Below are positions 25,630-31,694 of a DNA stretch of 43,860 bases, in pieces. The notes beneath the pieces were generated by a model. It ran no database searches. It saw only the letters and a program-made list of their open reading frames with translations, and had not been told where the DNA came from. The DNA comes from a virus, in IMG/VR virus record IMGVR_UViG_3300023179_000189, positions 1 to 43,860 of that record. The stretch is one strand, 5' to 3'. The position numbers and the translations under genes are program-made. Every line of letters begins with the position of its first letter. Position 1 is the first letter of the stretch.

Positions 25630-26842
25630 AAATATCACTAATTAAATTATTATTTTTAAAATCTTGAAATCTCTTTTCAGCGGCTTCAAAATAATCTTTG
25701 TTCAATTCAAATCCTATAAAATCAAATCCAAGTTCATAAGCTGCTATTCGACTCGAACCAGAACCAAGATGAGTATCAAGAATTTTCTGGCCAGCTTTTG
25801 CATATTTTGTAAGTAACCATTTGTAGAGCGCGACTGGTTTCTGAGTTGGATGAATGCGTTTTTCATTCAATTTTTTATTACCTTGCTGAATGCTACCATC
25901 TTCAATACTTTTTCCTTGAAACATACCGTTCCACATAAAGCGAAAAATTCTAACACTTTTAATCAAGCTGCAACTAGCAATTTCGCAATTTGAAAAGTTA
26001 CTTTTATCATTAACTTTATCCCAAATAATTCGACCAACTGGTTGTTTGAAATGAAAATAATTTGTCCCCCAAATTATTTGATGCTTAGAAACTCGGCAAA
26101 GTTCGTCATAATATTCTTGACTAGGTACTTCCCAAGACTCAGATAATGGCTTGTATTCAACTCGCTTTGCACCACACGAACTAATCTCTGCACCATAAAA
26201 TTTCTTCTTTTCAGGGCCAGAGAAGTAAGGAGGGTCAACAATCGCAAGATCAAAATATTTATCGGGATATTTCTTCATCCCTTCCATACAATCTTGATTA
26301 AAAATTTGGTTTTTCATTATGTCGATTTTAGGCTCTTCAATAACTATTTCATGAATAGTTAGTTTTCCATTTTCATCTTTTGAAACTTTTGCTTTAGCGG
26401 TAAAGTCTTCTCCAACCTTACCTTCGTCAACAAATATTTCAGGCTCTGGTTTAGGCATATTTTTTTGCAATTCTTCTAATTCTTTTATCCATTTGTCTGG
26501 CACAATAAACGAAGCAATTTTATAACTTTTAATTATTTGTTCTAGTTCAGCAATTCTTTGCTTACTTTTTAAATTTTTCTCAGCTTCTAAAGCGGCAACA
26601 AGATTCTGTGCATTGGATTTTAGCGTATCAAACCAACTAGCTTTAAATTGTTGGGTAGTGGCACTCCAACTTTCCCCTATCATTTCGAGTAAATGCTTCA
26701 ACTCCTCCAAAGCCCTTTCAACTTCGTTATTTGTCTCTATTTTATTATCAACAACAGGTTTAGCTTGTATTTTAATGTTGTCTATAGGTGGAACATTGGG
26801 AATACCAATTATCAGATTTTGTCGAAATTCTTTTTCGGTCAT
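25619..26842 (-). CDS. DNA methyltransferase (beta-class) with an extra N-terminal region
   Basis: 407 residues. Residues ~177-400 form an adenine-N6/cytosine-N4 methylase: the catalytic DPPY is at 203-206, HPTQKPVALYKWLL follows, then the SAM-binding DTHLGSGSSR and FIGFELNKDYF. Motif IV before motif I is the beta-class order. The first ~170 residues are unrelated and helical (EVERALEELKHLLEMIGESW and AEKNLKSKQRIAELEQIIKS). An internal ATG at 26317 (residue 176) would start a free-standing methylase. Probably modifies phage DNA against restriction. Confidence 0.85.
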   Translation of the reverse strand: MTEKEFRQNLIIGIPNVPPIDNIKIQAKPVVDNKIETNNEVERALEELKHLLEMIGESWSATTQQFKASWFDTLKSNAQNLVAALEAEKNLKSKQRIAELEQIIKSYKIASFIVPDKWIKELEELQKNMPKPEPEIFVDEGKVGEDFTAKAKVSKDENGKLTIHEIVIEEPKIDIMKNQIFNQDCMEGMKKYPDKYFDLAIVDPPYFSGPEKKKFYGAEISSCGAKRVEYKPLSESWEVPSQEYYDELCRVSKHQIIWGTNYFHFKQPVGRIIWDKVNDKSNFSNCEIASCSLIKSVRIFRFMWNGMFQGKSIEDGSIQQGNKKLNEKRIHPTQKPVALYKWLLTKYAKAGQKILDTHLGSGSSRIAAYELGFDFIGFELNKDYFEAAEKRFQDFKNNNLISDIYDE

Positions 26843-26855
26843 AAATTATTTTGTT

Positions 26856-27152
26856 TTAAGCGTATTCTTTCAATTTTCCTTTAAGAGCCTCGTTCTCTTC
26901 CTCGATCTGAACATAATCTTTCGATAATGATTGCCAGTCTTGAGAACTTTTTATAAGTTCATTTTCAAGCTCCTTGTTCTTAGCTAGTAGTGTTTCGTTT
27001 TCTGCCTCAAGTTTGTTTATAATAGAGACTGCTTTTTCAGAATGTTCCTTCCATCTATTAGCACAATCAGGAAAAGGATTTTGATCGCTAAAAAAATATT
27101 CATTTTCTTCTTTAAATTCAGCGATTCTCTCGCTCATTGGTTTAGTTTGCAT
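26856..27152 (-). CDS. coiled-coil protein, 98 aa
   Basis: Start at ATG 27152 because GGAGG stands 6 nt before it; the frame stays open upstream to 27203, but that part overlaps the preceding gene. The second half is a long coiled coil (INKLEAENETLLAKNKELEN and onward). No family recognised. Overlaps the end of 27142-27291 by 11 bp. Confidence 0.65.
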   Translation of the reverse strand: MQTKPMSERIAEFKEENEYFFSDQNPFPDCANRWKEHSEKAVSIINKLEAENETLLAKNKELENELIKSSQDWQSLSKDYVQIEEENEALKGKLKEYA

Positions 27153-27291
27153 TTTTAGCCTCCAACACGCATTCCCAATTTCCTTTAATCCATTTTCCAT
27201 CAATCAATTCTTCTTTTAACTGATGAATGCTTCCGTCTTCCATAGTAATTTCCATAAAAACTCTGGTATTGATTGGTTTAATAGTATGCAT
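27142..27291 (-). CDS. small hypothetical protein, 49 aa
   Basis: ATG 27291 to TAA 27142. The protein has a strand-rich look (TRVFMEITMEDGSIHQLKEE, then DGKWIKGNWECVLEAK). Its end carries the GGAGG used by the next gene and its start overlaps the previous gene by 14 bp, so it is embedded in a coupled series. Function unknown. Confidence 0.6.
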   Translation of the reverse strand: MHTIKPINTRVFMEITMEDGSIHQLKEELIDGKWIKGNWECVLEAKNAN

Positions 27292-27463
27292 AAATTTTTA
27301 TAATTGAAAATTTAATATCTTGAAGTTCGTAGTATAAATACAAACTTTCTTTCAAACAATTCTCCGCTTGACTTAATGATGTGAATGTAACCATAAAACT
27401 AAAATGACTGGATTCTTTCAAAACTCCATTATCTAACTCCATTATTTTATAAGAAATTTTCAT
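27278..27463 (-). CDS. hypothetical protein, 61 aa
   Basis: 61 residues, no recognised domain. The ATG (27463) abuts the TAA of the upstream gene without a gap, and the end overlaps the next start. A strand-rich small protein in a chain of coupled early genes. Confidence 0.6.
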   Translation of the reverse strand: MKISYKIMELDNGVLKESSHFSFMVTFTSLSQAENCLKESLYLYYELQDIKFSIIKIYAYY

Positions 27464-27793
27464 TTATTGCTCCAAAAGTTGTTTTGATTTAATTAAAGCT
27501 TGATGAGCTATTTGTGCATTATTAAAAGTTATTGTGTGATGTTCATAATCACTGTGACACATTGATGTAACTGATTTTAAAGCAGAACTTTGAACCTCAA
27601 TCACTTCCTGAAGTCTTTTGATGATTTTCATTGCCTCTGTTGCAACTAACTTTTCCCCATCAAAAAAGCCGTGTCTGTAAATATAAAATTCAGGAGTATC
27701 AATCCTATAAACTCTAGCAGTTTGCGCCAATTGATTTGCTGCTTTTTCCATTTTCGCTATTTCTTGCGCTAGTGTTGGTTTTGTATTAGTCAT
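27464..27793 (-). CDS. hypothetical helical protein, 109 aa
   Basis: 109 residues, helical at both ends (IAKMEKAANQLAQTARVYRI; NAQIAHQALIKSKQLLEQ). No family is recognised. The stop abuts the next ATG (TAA-ATG). The early-operon position suggests a host-interaction or regulatory role, but nothing specific is visible. Confidence 0.6.
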   Translation of the reverse strand: MTNTKPTLAQEIAKMEKAANQLAQTARVYRIDTPEFYIYRHGFFDGEKLVATEAMKIIKRLQEVIEVQSSALKSVTSMCHSDYEHHTITFNNAQIAHQALIKSKQLLEQ

Positions 27794-27835
27794 AACTATT
27801 GTTCAATTTTAATATTTCAAAAAGCAGCGAGATTT

Positions 27836-28567
27836 TTAGGCCTCGCTCTTGTTAGTATTTTCTAATTTTTCAGCCTCTGCCGCAGCTCTCATGCTTTCAA
27901 GAGCTTCTTCGTTGTTTTTAAAGAACTCGTTCATCCCAACTTTAATTGATGAGCTTTCTCTATAAATCAAAGATGCTGCTAAAGCTGGTCCGAATCTTTT
28001 TTCTAAATCAGTCCCTTCTTTTCCAGCCAAGAAAATCACCCAACCAGCTCTGCAATGAGTTGTTTCGCAAGTATGCCACGTTGACATATTCAAAGCTCCA
28101 TCTTGAGCAGTTGCCGCTTTCAAAACTTTTTGATGAATATTTTCGATTTTAGGAATCTCAAATCTGTCTTGATTTTCAGAATCTTTTTTGTCGCGATATT
28201 TATAACAATTAGAGCAGTAAGAGCAGTCAGAGCAGTCAGAGCAGCCAGAGCAGTAAGAGCAGTAAGAGCAGTCAGAGCAGTCAGAGCAGCCAGAGCAGTA
28301 AGAGCATTTAGAGCAGTCAGAGCAGTTAAAGCAGTAAGAGCAGTTAGAGCATTTAGAGCAGTTAGAGCATTTAGAGCAGTAAGAGCAGTCAGAGCAGTTA
28401 GAGCAGTAAGAGCAGTTAGAGCAGTAAGAGCAGTTTTCTAAACTCCGCAACGCTTTCAAAGCTTTTTCTTCCGATCCCCAATATTGAACAGAACAGCGAT
28501 TGTTATCTTCATCGTAACACCATTTAACGCCATCAACTTCTTTCCAAATAATATTTTTTTCTGTCAT
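27836..28567 (-). CDS. Cys-Ser-x repeat protein with CETTHCRAGW domain, 243 aa
   Basis: Start at ATG 28567, a GTG 11 codons upstream being the alternative. Residues ~1-45 include WKEVDGVKWCYDEDNNRCSV. Then come 25 tandem C-S-x (once C-F-x) tripeptides, with x mostly Y, N, D, K or G. The C-terminal domain contains STWHTCETTHCRAGWVIFLA, a motif I have seen in phage proteins of unknown function with and without such repeats. The regular Cys every third residue could bind metal, as zinc or iron-sulfur sites do, but no known fold matches. No signal peptide. Confidence 0.75.
   Translation of the reverse strand: MTEKNIIWKEVDGVKWCYDEDNNRCSVQYWGSEEKALKALRSLENCSYCSNCSYCSNCSDCSYCSKCSNCSKCSNCSYCFNCSDCSKCSYCSGCSDCSDCSYCSYCSGCSDCSDCSYCSNCYKYRDKKDSENQDRFEIPKIENIHQKVLKAATAQDGALNMSTWHTCETTHCRAGWVIFLAGKEGTDLEKRFGPALAASLIYRESSSIKVGMNEFFKNNEEALESMRAAAEAEKLENTNKSEA
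28208..28432 (-). repeat. 25 x 9-bp tandem repeat encoding Cys-Ser-x
   Basis: 225 bp made of 25 units of 9 bp (minus strand TGC-TCT-NNN). The first two codons are nearly invariant and the third varies. Units are in frame with gene 27836-28567. The pattern fits growth by slippage under selection for the first two codons. Copy number is likely to vary between relatives. Confidence 0.9.
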
Positions 28568-28608
28568 AAAATTTCCATTTTTTGAATTAATAATTACCAC
28601 TTTAAGCT

Positions 28609-28683
28609 AAATAGCTTTTCACGCCAGACTGCGACACCTATACGATGCCCCAAATTCCTGCAATCTGGCGTGAGAAACTATTT
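28609..28683 (-). ncRNA. 20-bp stem-loop directly behind tRNA-Ser
   Basis: Arms 28609-28628 and 28664-28683 pair over 20 positions with one mismatch and one G-T wobble, enclosing a 35-nt loop. The core is a perfect TCACGCCAGA / TCTGGCGTGA. On the minus strand it begins within the CCA end of tRNA-Ser(GCT). The loop shares CTGCGACAC (plus strand) with that tRNA. No T run follows, so it may be a processing or stability element, or a small RNA. Confidence 0.5.
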
Positions 28684-28771
28684 GGCGGAAGGTAGAGGAT
28701 TCGAACCCCTGCGACACTTAACTATCCACTGATTAGCAATCAGCTCCAATAGACCACTCTGGCAACCTTCC
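28683..28771 (-). tRNA. tRNA-Ser(GCT)
   Basis: Cloverleaf with acceptor GGAAGGT/ACCTTCC, anticodon loop with GCT flanked by the stem CTGAT/ATCAG, a long variable arm as in serine tRNAs, T arm GGGGTTCGAATCC, G discriminator and encoded CCA. Reads AGC/AGT. Confidence 0.92.
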
Positions 28772-28778
28772 CTATAAA

Positions 28779-28868
28779 TGGCGGATGGGGTGAGACTCGA
28801 ACTCACGAGACCCCGAAAGGTCTTGGCGGTTTTCAAGACCGCTGCAATAGCCGCTATGCGACCCATCC
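28779..28868 (-). tRNA. tRNA-Ser(TGA)
   Basis: Acceptor GGATGGG/CCCATCC, anticodon loop CTTGAAA (anticodon TGA), a long variable arm (AGACC-TTTC-GGGGTCT region), T arm GTGAGTTCGAGTCTCAC, G discriminator and encoded CCA. It lies 7 bp from tRNA-Ser(GCT) in the same orientation. Reads TCA and probably other TCN codons. Confidence 0.92.
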
Positions 28869-28873
28869 ATAAT

Positions 28874-29029
28874 TTAACTACTTTTCTTACTCATCATTGA
28901 TTTTAAAGTTTTGCAAAAAACCTCTGAGAAATTAATTTTTTCCTCACATTTGTAAGCCATGATTTTCTTATAAAGCTTCTCGCTCTTAATGTTAATCGTG
29001 ATTCTATTTTGTTTTCTTTCCGTAGTCAT
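28874..29029 (-). CDS. ribbon-helix-helix DNA-binding protein candidate, 51 aa
   Basis: ATG 29029 to TAA 28874. A short strand, NRITINIKSEKL, is followed by two helices (YKKIMAYKCEEK and FSEVFCKTLKSMM), the layout of Arc/MetJ-type repressors. An inverted repeat CAACGT-N7-ACGTTG covers the -10 of its own promoter (29050-29068), so autoregulation is likely. Similar sites occur at 398-416 and 34505-34523. Confidence 0.6.
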   Translation of the reverse strand: MTTERKQNRITINIKSEKLYKKIMAYKCEEKINFSEVFCKTLKSMMSKKSS

Positions 29030-29049
29030 TGTTAGTATTAATTAGATTA

Positions 29050-29085
29050 CAACGTTATTTATACGTTGGATATTTTAGATGTCAA
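29050..29085 (-). promoter_or_regulatory. early promoter with perfect AACGT operator
   Basis: On the minus strand, consensus TTGACA (29085-29080), a 16-nt spacer and TATAAA (29063-29058) are seen. The perfect inverted repeat CAACGT-N7-ACGTTG (29050-29068) covers the -10. It drives the ribbon-helix-helix gene and, by read-through, the two tRNA-Ser genes. The sequence CTATTGACA is also shared with 41768-41775 and 37036-37043. Confidence 0.65.
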
Positions 29086-29089
29086 TAGC

Positions 29090-29449
29090 CTATTTAGAAC
29101 TTTTTTTTCTTTTTTTTAAACCCGTCTCGATGAAGATGTAATCAGGGTATTTGTATTGGAAAAGTTTTGAACGCATTTTGTAGCCTTCAGTTTTAAATCC
29201 CTTTGATTCTTCTGCGACCATGGCTTTAAGTTTGCAGTCAAAATAAACAAAATCAGGCGTGTATTCCATCTTCCTAATAGTCTTTCCTTGATTGTTTTTG
29301 AAAGAGGGTTGTAGCTCAAAAAAAACTTGCTCTTGTAGATTTTTGATTTCTCCAGCTTTCTCTAATAATTTTAATTGCTGAAGTCTTTGGTATTCAGTTT
29401 TGGAATCACTTCCTTTGTATTTTTTTGTTCTAAAATAGTTATTTCCCAT
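29090..29449 (-). CDS. DUF1064-like nuclease-fold protein, 119 aa
   Basis: Start at ATG 29449 (an in-frame ATG at 29464 adds MRGLR). Conserved points are SKTEYQRLQQLKLLEKAGEI, then EYTPDFVYFD and VAEESKGF. The PD...E-x-K pattern (PDF...EESK) fits a PD-(D/E)xK restriction-endonuclease fold, as proposed for DUF1064 phage proteins. Likely a DNA-processing enzyme of the early module. Overlaps the preceding gene by 11 bp. Confidence 0.7.
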   Translation of the reverse strand: MGNNYFRTKKYKGSDSKTEYQRLQQLKLLEKAGEIKNLQEQVFFELQPSFKNNQGKTIRKMEYTPDFVYFDCKLKAMVAEESKGFKTEGYKMRSKLFQYKYPDYIFIETGLKKRKKSSK

Positions 29450-29744
29450 ACGCAAACCCCGCAAAATATTTTACCCAAGTTTTGAAATTATACTTCGGCA
29501 ACGATTCATCATAATAACAGTCTAATTCATAATCATAGAACTGGATTAGAAGCTCGTAGGAGCAGTTTATTTCTAAAGCATCCACAATCCTACCAAGTCC
29601 GAAATAATAATCGGCAACCTCAAGAACTCCTCCAATATCCTCTCCTATCCAACGCCAATCTTTGGTTCCATCGAAGTATTTATGGCAGAACTCTTGAGCA
29701 AGTTTATTAGTTGCTTTTTGCCAGTCTTTCAGTACTTTGTTCAT
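29439..29744 (-). CDS. conserved phage hypothetical protein, 101 aa
   Basis: Start at ATG 29744, which overlaps the TGA of the upstream small gene (ATGA). Sequence features: NKLAQEFCHKYF, then W-I-G-E-DIGGVLEVADYYFG and a terminal acidic region. Similar small proteins occur in other phages near replication genes; their function is unknown. Confidence 0.65.
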   Translation of the reverse strand: MNKVLKDWQKATNKLAQEFCHKYFDGTKDWRWIGEDIGGVLEVADYYFGLGRIVDALEINCSYELLIQFYDYELDCYYDESLPKYNFKTWVKYFAGFAYGK

Positions 29745-29908
29745 CCTATTTGCTCCCATTTTTTACGTCTCGATTCAAAAGACTGTTTTGTTATTATTTC
29801 CTCGACCTTTTTGCCTTCGATCTTGAGCCTTACATTGTAAGAATCAAAAGTGACAATGATTTTACGATCGAGATTATCTTTGTAGATTTCTGTTATTTCT
29901 TTTTTCAT
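29741..29908 (-). CDS. small hypothetical protein, 55 aa
   Basis: ATG 29908 to TGA 29741; the end GGATGA provides the start of the next gene, so the two are coupled. Basic, with a C-terminal KQSFESRRKKWEQIG. It lies immediately downstream of the tRNA-Met gene (29920-29996). Not recognised. Confidence 0.6.
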   Translation of the reverse strand: MKKEITEIYKDNLDRKIIVTFDSYNVRLKIEGKKVEEIITKQSFESRRKKWEQIG

Positions 29909-29919
29909 GTTTAATCGAA

Positions 29920-29996
29920 TGGTGGAAGAGGCTGGATTTGAACCAACGACATAGGCTTTATGAGAGCCTTGTTCTGACCAACTGAACTACTCTTCC
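29920..29996 (-). tRNA. tRNA-Met(CAT), possibly tRNA-Ile2
   Basis: Acceptor GGAAGAG/CTCTTCC, D arm with AGTTGGT, anticodon loop CTCATAA on the stem AGGCT/AGCCT, T loop TTCAAAT, A discriminator and encoded CCA. The CAT anticodon belongs to elongator Met or, if the C is lysidinylated, to Ile reading ATA. The latter would suit an AT-rich phage. Confidence 0.9.
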
Positions 29997-29999
29997 TAT

Positions 30000-30074
30000 T
30001 GGCATAGCCTCTTGGTTCTGCCCCAAGACTTCCGATTTTGGAGATCGGCGTGCTGCTGTTGACACTAAGGCTAT
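30000..30074 (-). tRNA. atypical tRNA-Trp(CCA)-like gene
   Basis: A full 75-nt cloverleaf can be drawn: acceptor ATAGCCT/AGGCTAT, TA linker, D stem GTGT/GCAC, anticodon stem CCGAT/ATCGG with loop CTCCAAA (anticodon CCA), 4-nt variable loop, T stem CTTGG/CCAAG, G discriminator, encoded CCA. The anticodon loop equals that of bacterial tRNA-Trp. The T loop is GGCAGAA instead of TTCxAxx, and the D loop CAACAGCA lacks the GG pair. It lies 3 bp upstream of tRNA-Met in the same orientation. Confidence 0.6.
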
Positions 30075-30087
30075 TTGTTATTATTAA

Positions 30088-30435
30088 TTACCAAGGAATC
30101 TCATCTGAAGATTCCTCAACATAATTAGACTCTGGCGCATAACCATTGCCCTTTGATTGAGAATGTGCGTCAATAGGCTTATCTTGTTTTACATAAGCCT
30201 TTTTGATTGTTCCTGACATGTATTCATCACCAGTTTTAGAAATTGCTTTGTAGATTGAAACCTCATAATCACCAGCAGACAATCCTTCTGGCAAATTGAT
30301 TTTGCCGTTAAAATTACCTTGATTAATAGGATTTCCTTTTGAATCAGTTACAAAAGTTCCGTCTTTTCTTTTGATTGGTGATCCCGCGTATTTATTAGTA
30401 AAGATTGTTAGCCTTGGTTTTTGTGTGTAGTCCAT
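30088..30435 (-). CDS. SSB-like protein candidate, 115 aa
   Basis: 115 residues, with a beta-rich N-terminal ~80 residues (KPRLTIFTNKYAGSPIKRKD, then GKINLPEGLSAGDYEVSIYK) and a flexible acidic tail ending in ESSDEIPW. The acidic tip with a terminal D-x-I-P-aromatic is like the C-terminal peptide of single-stranded DNA-binding proteins. The body does not clearly match the OB fold of classical SSB. It lies in the recombination/replication half of the early operon. Confidence 0.5.
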   Translation of the reverse strand: MDYTQKPRLTIFTNKYAGSPIKRKDGTFVTDSKGNPINQGNFNGKINLPEGLSAGDYEVSIYKAISKTGDEYMSGTIKKAYVKQDKPIDAHSQSKGNGYAPESNYVEESSDEIPW

Positions 30436-30438
30436 TTT

Positions 30439-30987
30439 TTACTCCTTAATTTTAAAAAATTCATTAAAAGCTCTTTCCTCTTCTGGCAAAAGAACCATCT
30501 CATGCCAGCCTCTATTTATCACAAACTCTTCTTGCACTTTGTTTAGAAGCTCCATGCCTTCCTCTTTAGTTAAAAGAGTAAAAGATTTAGGGACTTCAAA
30601 AGTTTGCTGAAGCTTCTCGACAAGAAAGTTAAAATCTTTTAAAAGCATCTTCTGCCCTAAAAGTTCTTTCTCCCTTCTTATCTTTAAAGCCTCTCTGAAA
30701 GCCTCGTCATAATTAGCTAAACGAGTTATTCCAAATTGATATTTGAAAAGCTCCTTAGCCGTGTCCTCGCTGATAAAGTTTCCTTGCTTCTCGATTAGTC
30801 TCAGAGCAAATAAACGAATCAAGCGATAAATCCCGCGCAATTGCTTATTTGTTTTACTTTCTTTGATTAGATCGAAGCTAACCTCAAAATCTTTCCCACC
30901 AGCAAGATATTTCATAATCGCATCAGAAAGCTCGACCTGCAATTTAGACCAGTTTGGCTTGTTGGATTGTAGGAAAGGGATTTTCAT
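30439..30987 (-). CDS. putative recombination-associated protein (NinB-like?), 182 aa
   Basis: 182 residues, helical. ESKTNKQLRGIYRLIRLFAL and ELFKYQFGITRLANY resemble phage recombination/replication helpers that share a K-T-x-x-Q-x-R segment, such as the NinB group, but the match is loose. It has a short gap to the SSB-like gene and an ATGA overlap with the gene upstream. Placement with a nuclease and an annealing protein supports a DNA-metabolism role. Confidence 0.5.
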   Translation of the reverse strand: MKIPFLQSNKPNWSKLQVELSDAIMKYLAGGKDFEVSFDLIKESKTNKQLRGIYRLIRLFALRLIEKQGNFISEDTAKELFKYQFGITRLANYDEAFREALKIRREKELLGQKMLLKDFNFLVEKLQQTFEVPKSFTLLTKEEGMELLNKVQEEFVINRGWHEMVLLPEEERAFNEFFKIKE

Positions 30988-31136
30988 TCATTTTCCTTAG
31001 CTTCTAAGGTGATTAAGATTAAAATCAAAAACCCCACAACCTCGTTATGTTGTGAAAGTTCATAATCCCCAGCAATAAAAGCAATTACGCCGCTGCAAAT
31101 ATTAGCTATTAATAAAATTGCATAAAAATAAATCAT
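30984..31136 (-). CDS. small membrane protein, 50 aa
   Basis: ATG 31136 to TGA 30984 (ATGA overlap with the next gene). Two hydrophobic segments (YFYAILLIANICSGVIAFIA and VVGFLILILITL). A strong ribosome-binding site GAGGGAG lies 3 nt before the ATG, in the GGGAGTAGATG context repeated in this operon. Function unknown. Confidence 0.6.
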   Translation of the reverse strand: MIYFYAILLIANICSGVIAFIAGDYELSQHNEVVGFLILILITLEAKENE

Positions 31137-31147
31137 CTACTCCCTCA

Positions 31148-31330
31148 TTAATTTTTGTTTTGTTTTCCAAGATATTTTTCAAACAAATCTTGCATTGTTA
31201 TTTCAAGTCCAAAACCAACTATAAAAATAGCAATAAAAATTTGGTCAATCTTATTGTCTTGGTATAAAAACACTGCAAAAGCAATTAAAAGATATTTGCA
31301 TTGCCATAATTTTTTTAAGAAATTTTTCAT
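31148..31330 (-). CDS. small membrane protein, 60 aa
   Basis: 60 residues. Two hydrophobic stretches (YLLIAFAVFLYQ and QIFIAIFIVGFGLEI) are followed by a polar tail. It starts at ATG 31330 after GGGGGAGTAG, whose TAG ends the 12-codon mini-cistron 31331-31369. A second small membrane protein follows it. Roles in superinfection exclusion or lysis timing are possible but unsupported. Confidence 0.6.
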   Translation of the reverse strand: MKNFLKKLWQCKYLLIAFAVFLYQDNKIDQIFIAIFIVGFGLEITMQDLFEKYLGKQNKN

Positions 31331-31369
31331 CTACTCCCCCTTAATTTGTTTTAAAATTTCATCACGCAT
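31331..31369 (-). CDS. 12-codon mini-cistron, copy 1
   Basis: Encodes MRDEILKQIKGE, with the final GGGGGAGTAG supplying the ribosome-binding site of the next gene (ATG immediately after TAG). A near-identical copy lies at 32154-32192 (MRDQILKQIKGE). About 50 bp around each copy are conserved at the DNA level. Confidence 0.5.
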   Translation of the reverse strand: MRDEILKQIKGE

Positions 31370-31382
31370 TGTTATTGTTTGT

Positions 31383-31571
31383 TCAAGTTTCAACTATTTC
31401 TCCGTCTTTTTTTAACAAATAAAGTCCAAGTTTTTTTAAAATTGTATCGGAATGTTTATCGGTAATATTGATATTGCCGCTTACTTTAAAAATTTGTTGT
31501 ATTTTTTTTCTTAACTCAGGAAGCATTGCTTCATATAGCTCCTTTTCTGTCGCAGATAAATCTTTACTCAT
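31383..31571 (-). CDS. hypothetical protein, 62 aa
   Basis: 62 residues: a helical first half (SATEKELYEAMLPELRKKIQ), then ITDKHSDTILKKLGLYLLKK. Preceded by GGAGG 10 nt before the ATG. Ends in TGA. No family recognised. Confidence 0.6.
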   Translation of the reverse strand: MSKDLSATEKELYEAMLPELRKKIQQIFKVSGNINITDKHSDTILKKLGLYLLKKDGEIVET

Positions 31572-31692
31572 CTCTTTAATTCCTCCAATTTCTTTTTTAT
31601 TTCCAATTTTTGAATTTTTCTTAAATCTTTCTCAATTTCAGTTTTATCTTCAAAAAGATAGGAATTACCGCCCCTTTATCTGAATTTCTCAT
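31568..31692 (-). pseudogene. small coding segment with an apparent frameshift
   Basis: An ATG at 31692 opens MRNSDKG, but the frame then runs to an early TAA after 23 codons. Adding one G to the GGGG run (about 31670-31673) would join it to a coding-like frame, GNSYLFEDKTEIEKDLRKIQ and onward, ending in a TGA that overlaps the next ATG and carries its GGAGG. Either a homopolymer error, a true lesion or programmed -1 slippage. Confidence 0.4.
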
Positions 31693-31694
31693 AT

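Noticed and set aside
28208-28432. CRISPR-like array
   Set aside because: The 9-bp units are contiguous, in frame and without spacers; they encode a peptide repeat.
28103-28441. Plus-strand ORF with RAVRAVRAV repeats
   Set aside because: It is the antisense shadow of the Cys-Ser-x repeat gene; the minus frame has sensible flanking domains and a start, the plus frame does not.
28678-28866. 62-codon minus-strand ORF
   Set aside because: It is an open frame running through the two tRNA-Ser genes.
30000-30074. Recoding of TGA to tryptophan
   Set aside because: The anticodon is CCA, not TCA, and several genes (for example those ending at 29741, 30984, 31383, 33899) use TGA as stop in tight overlaps.
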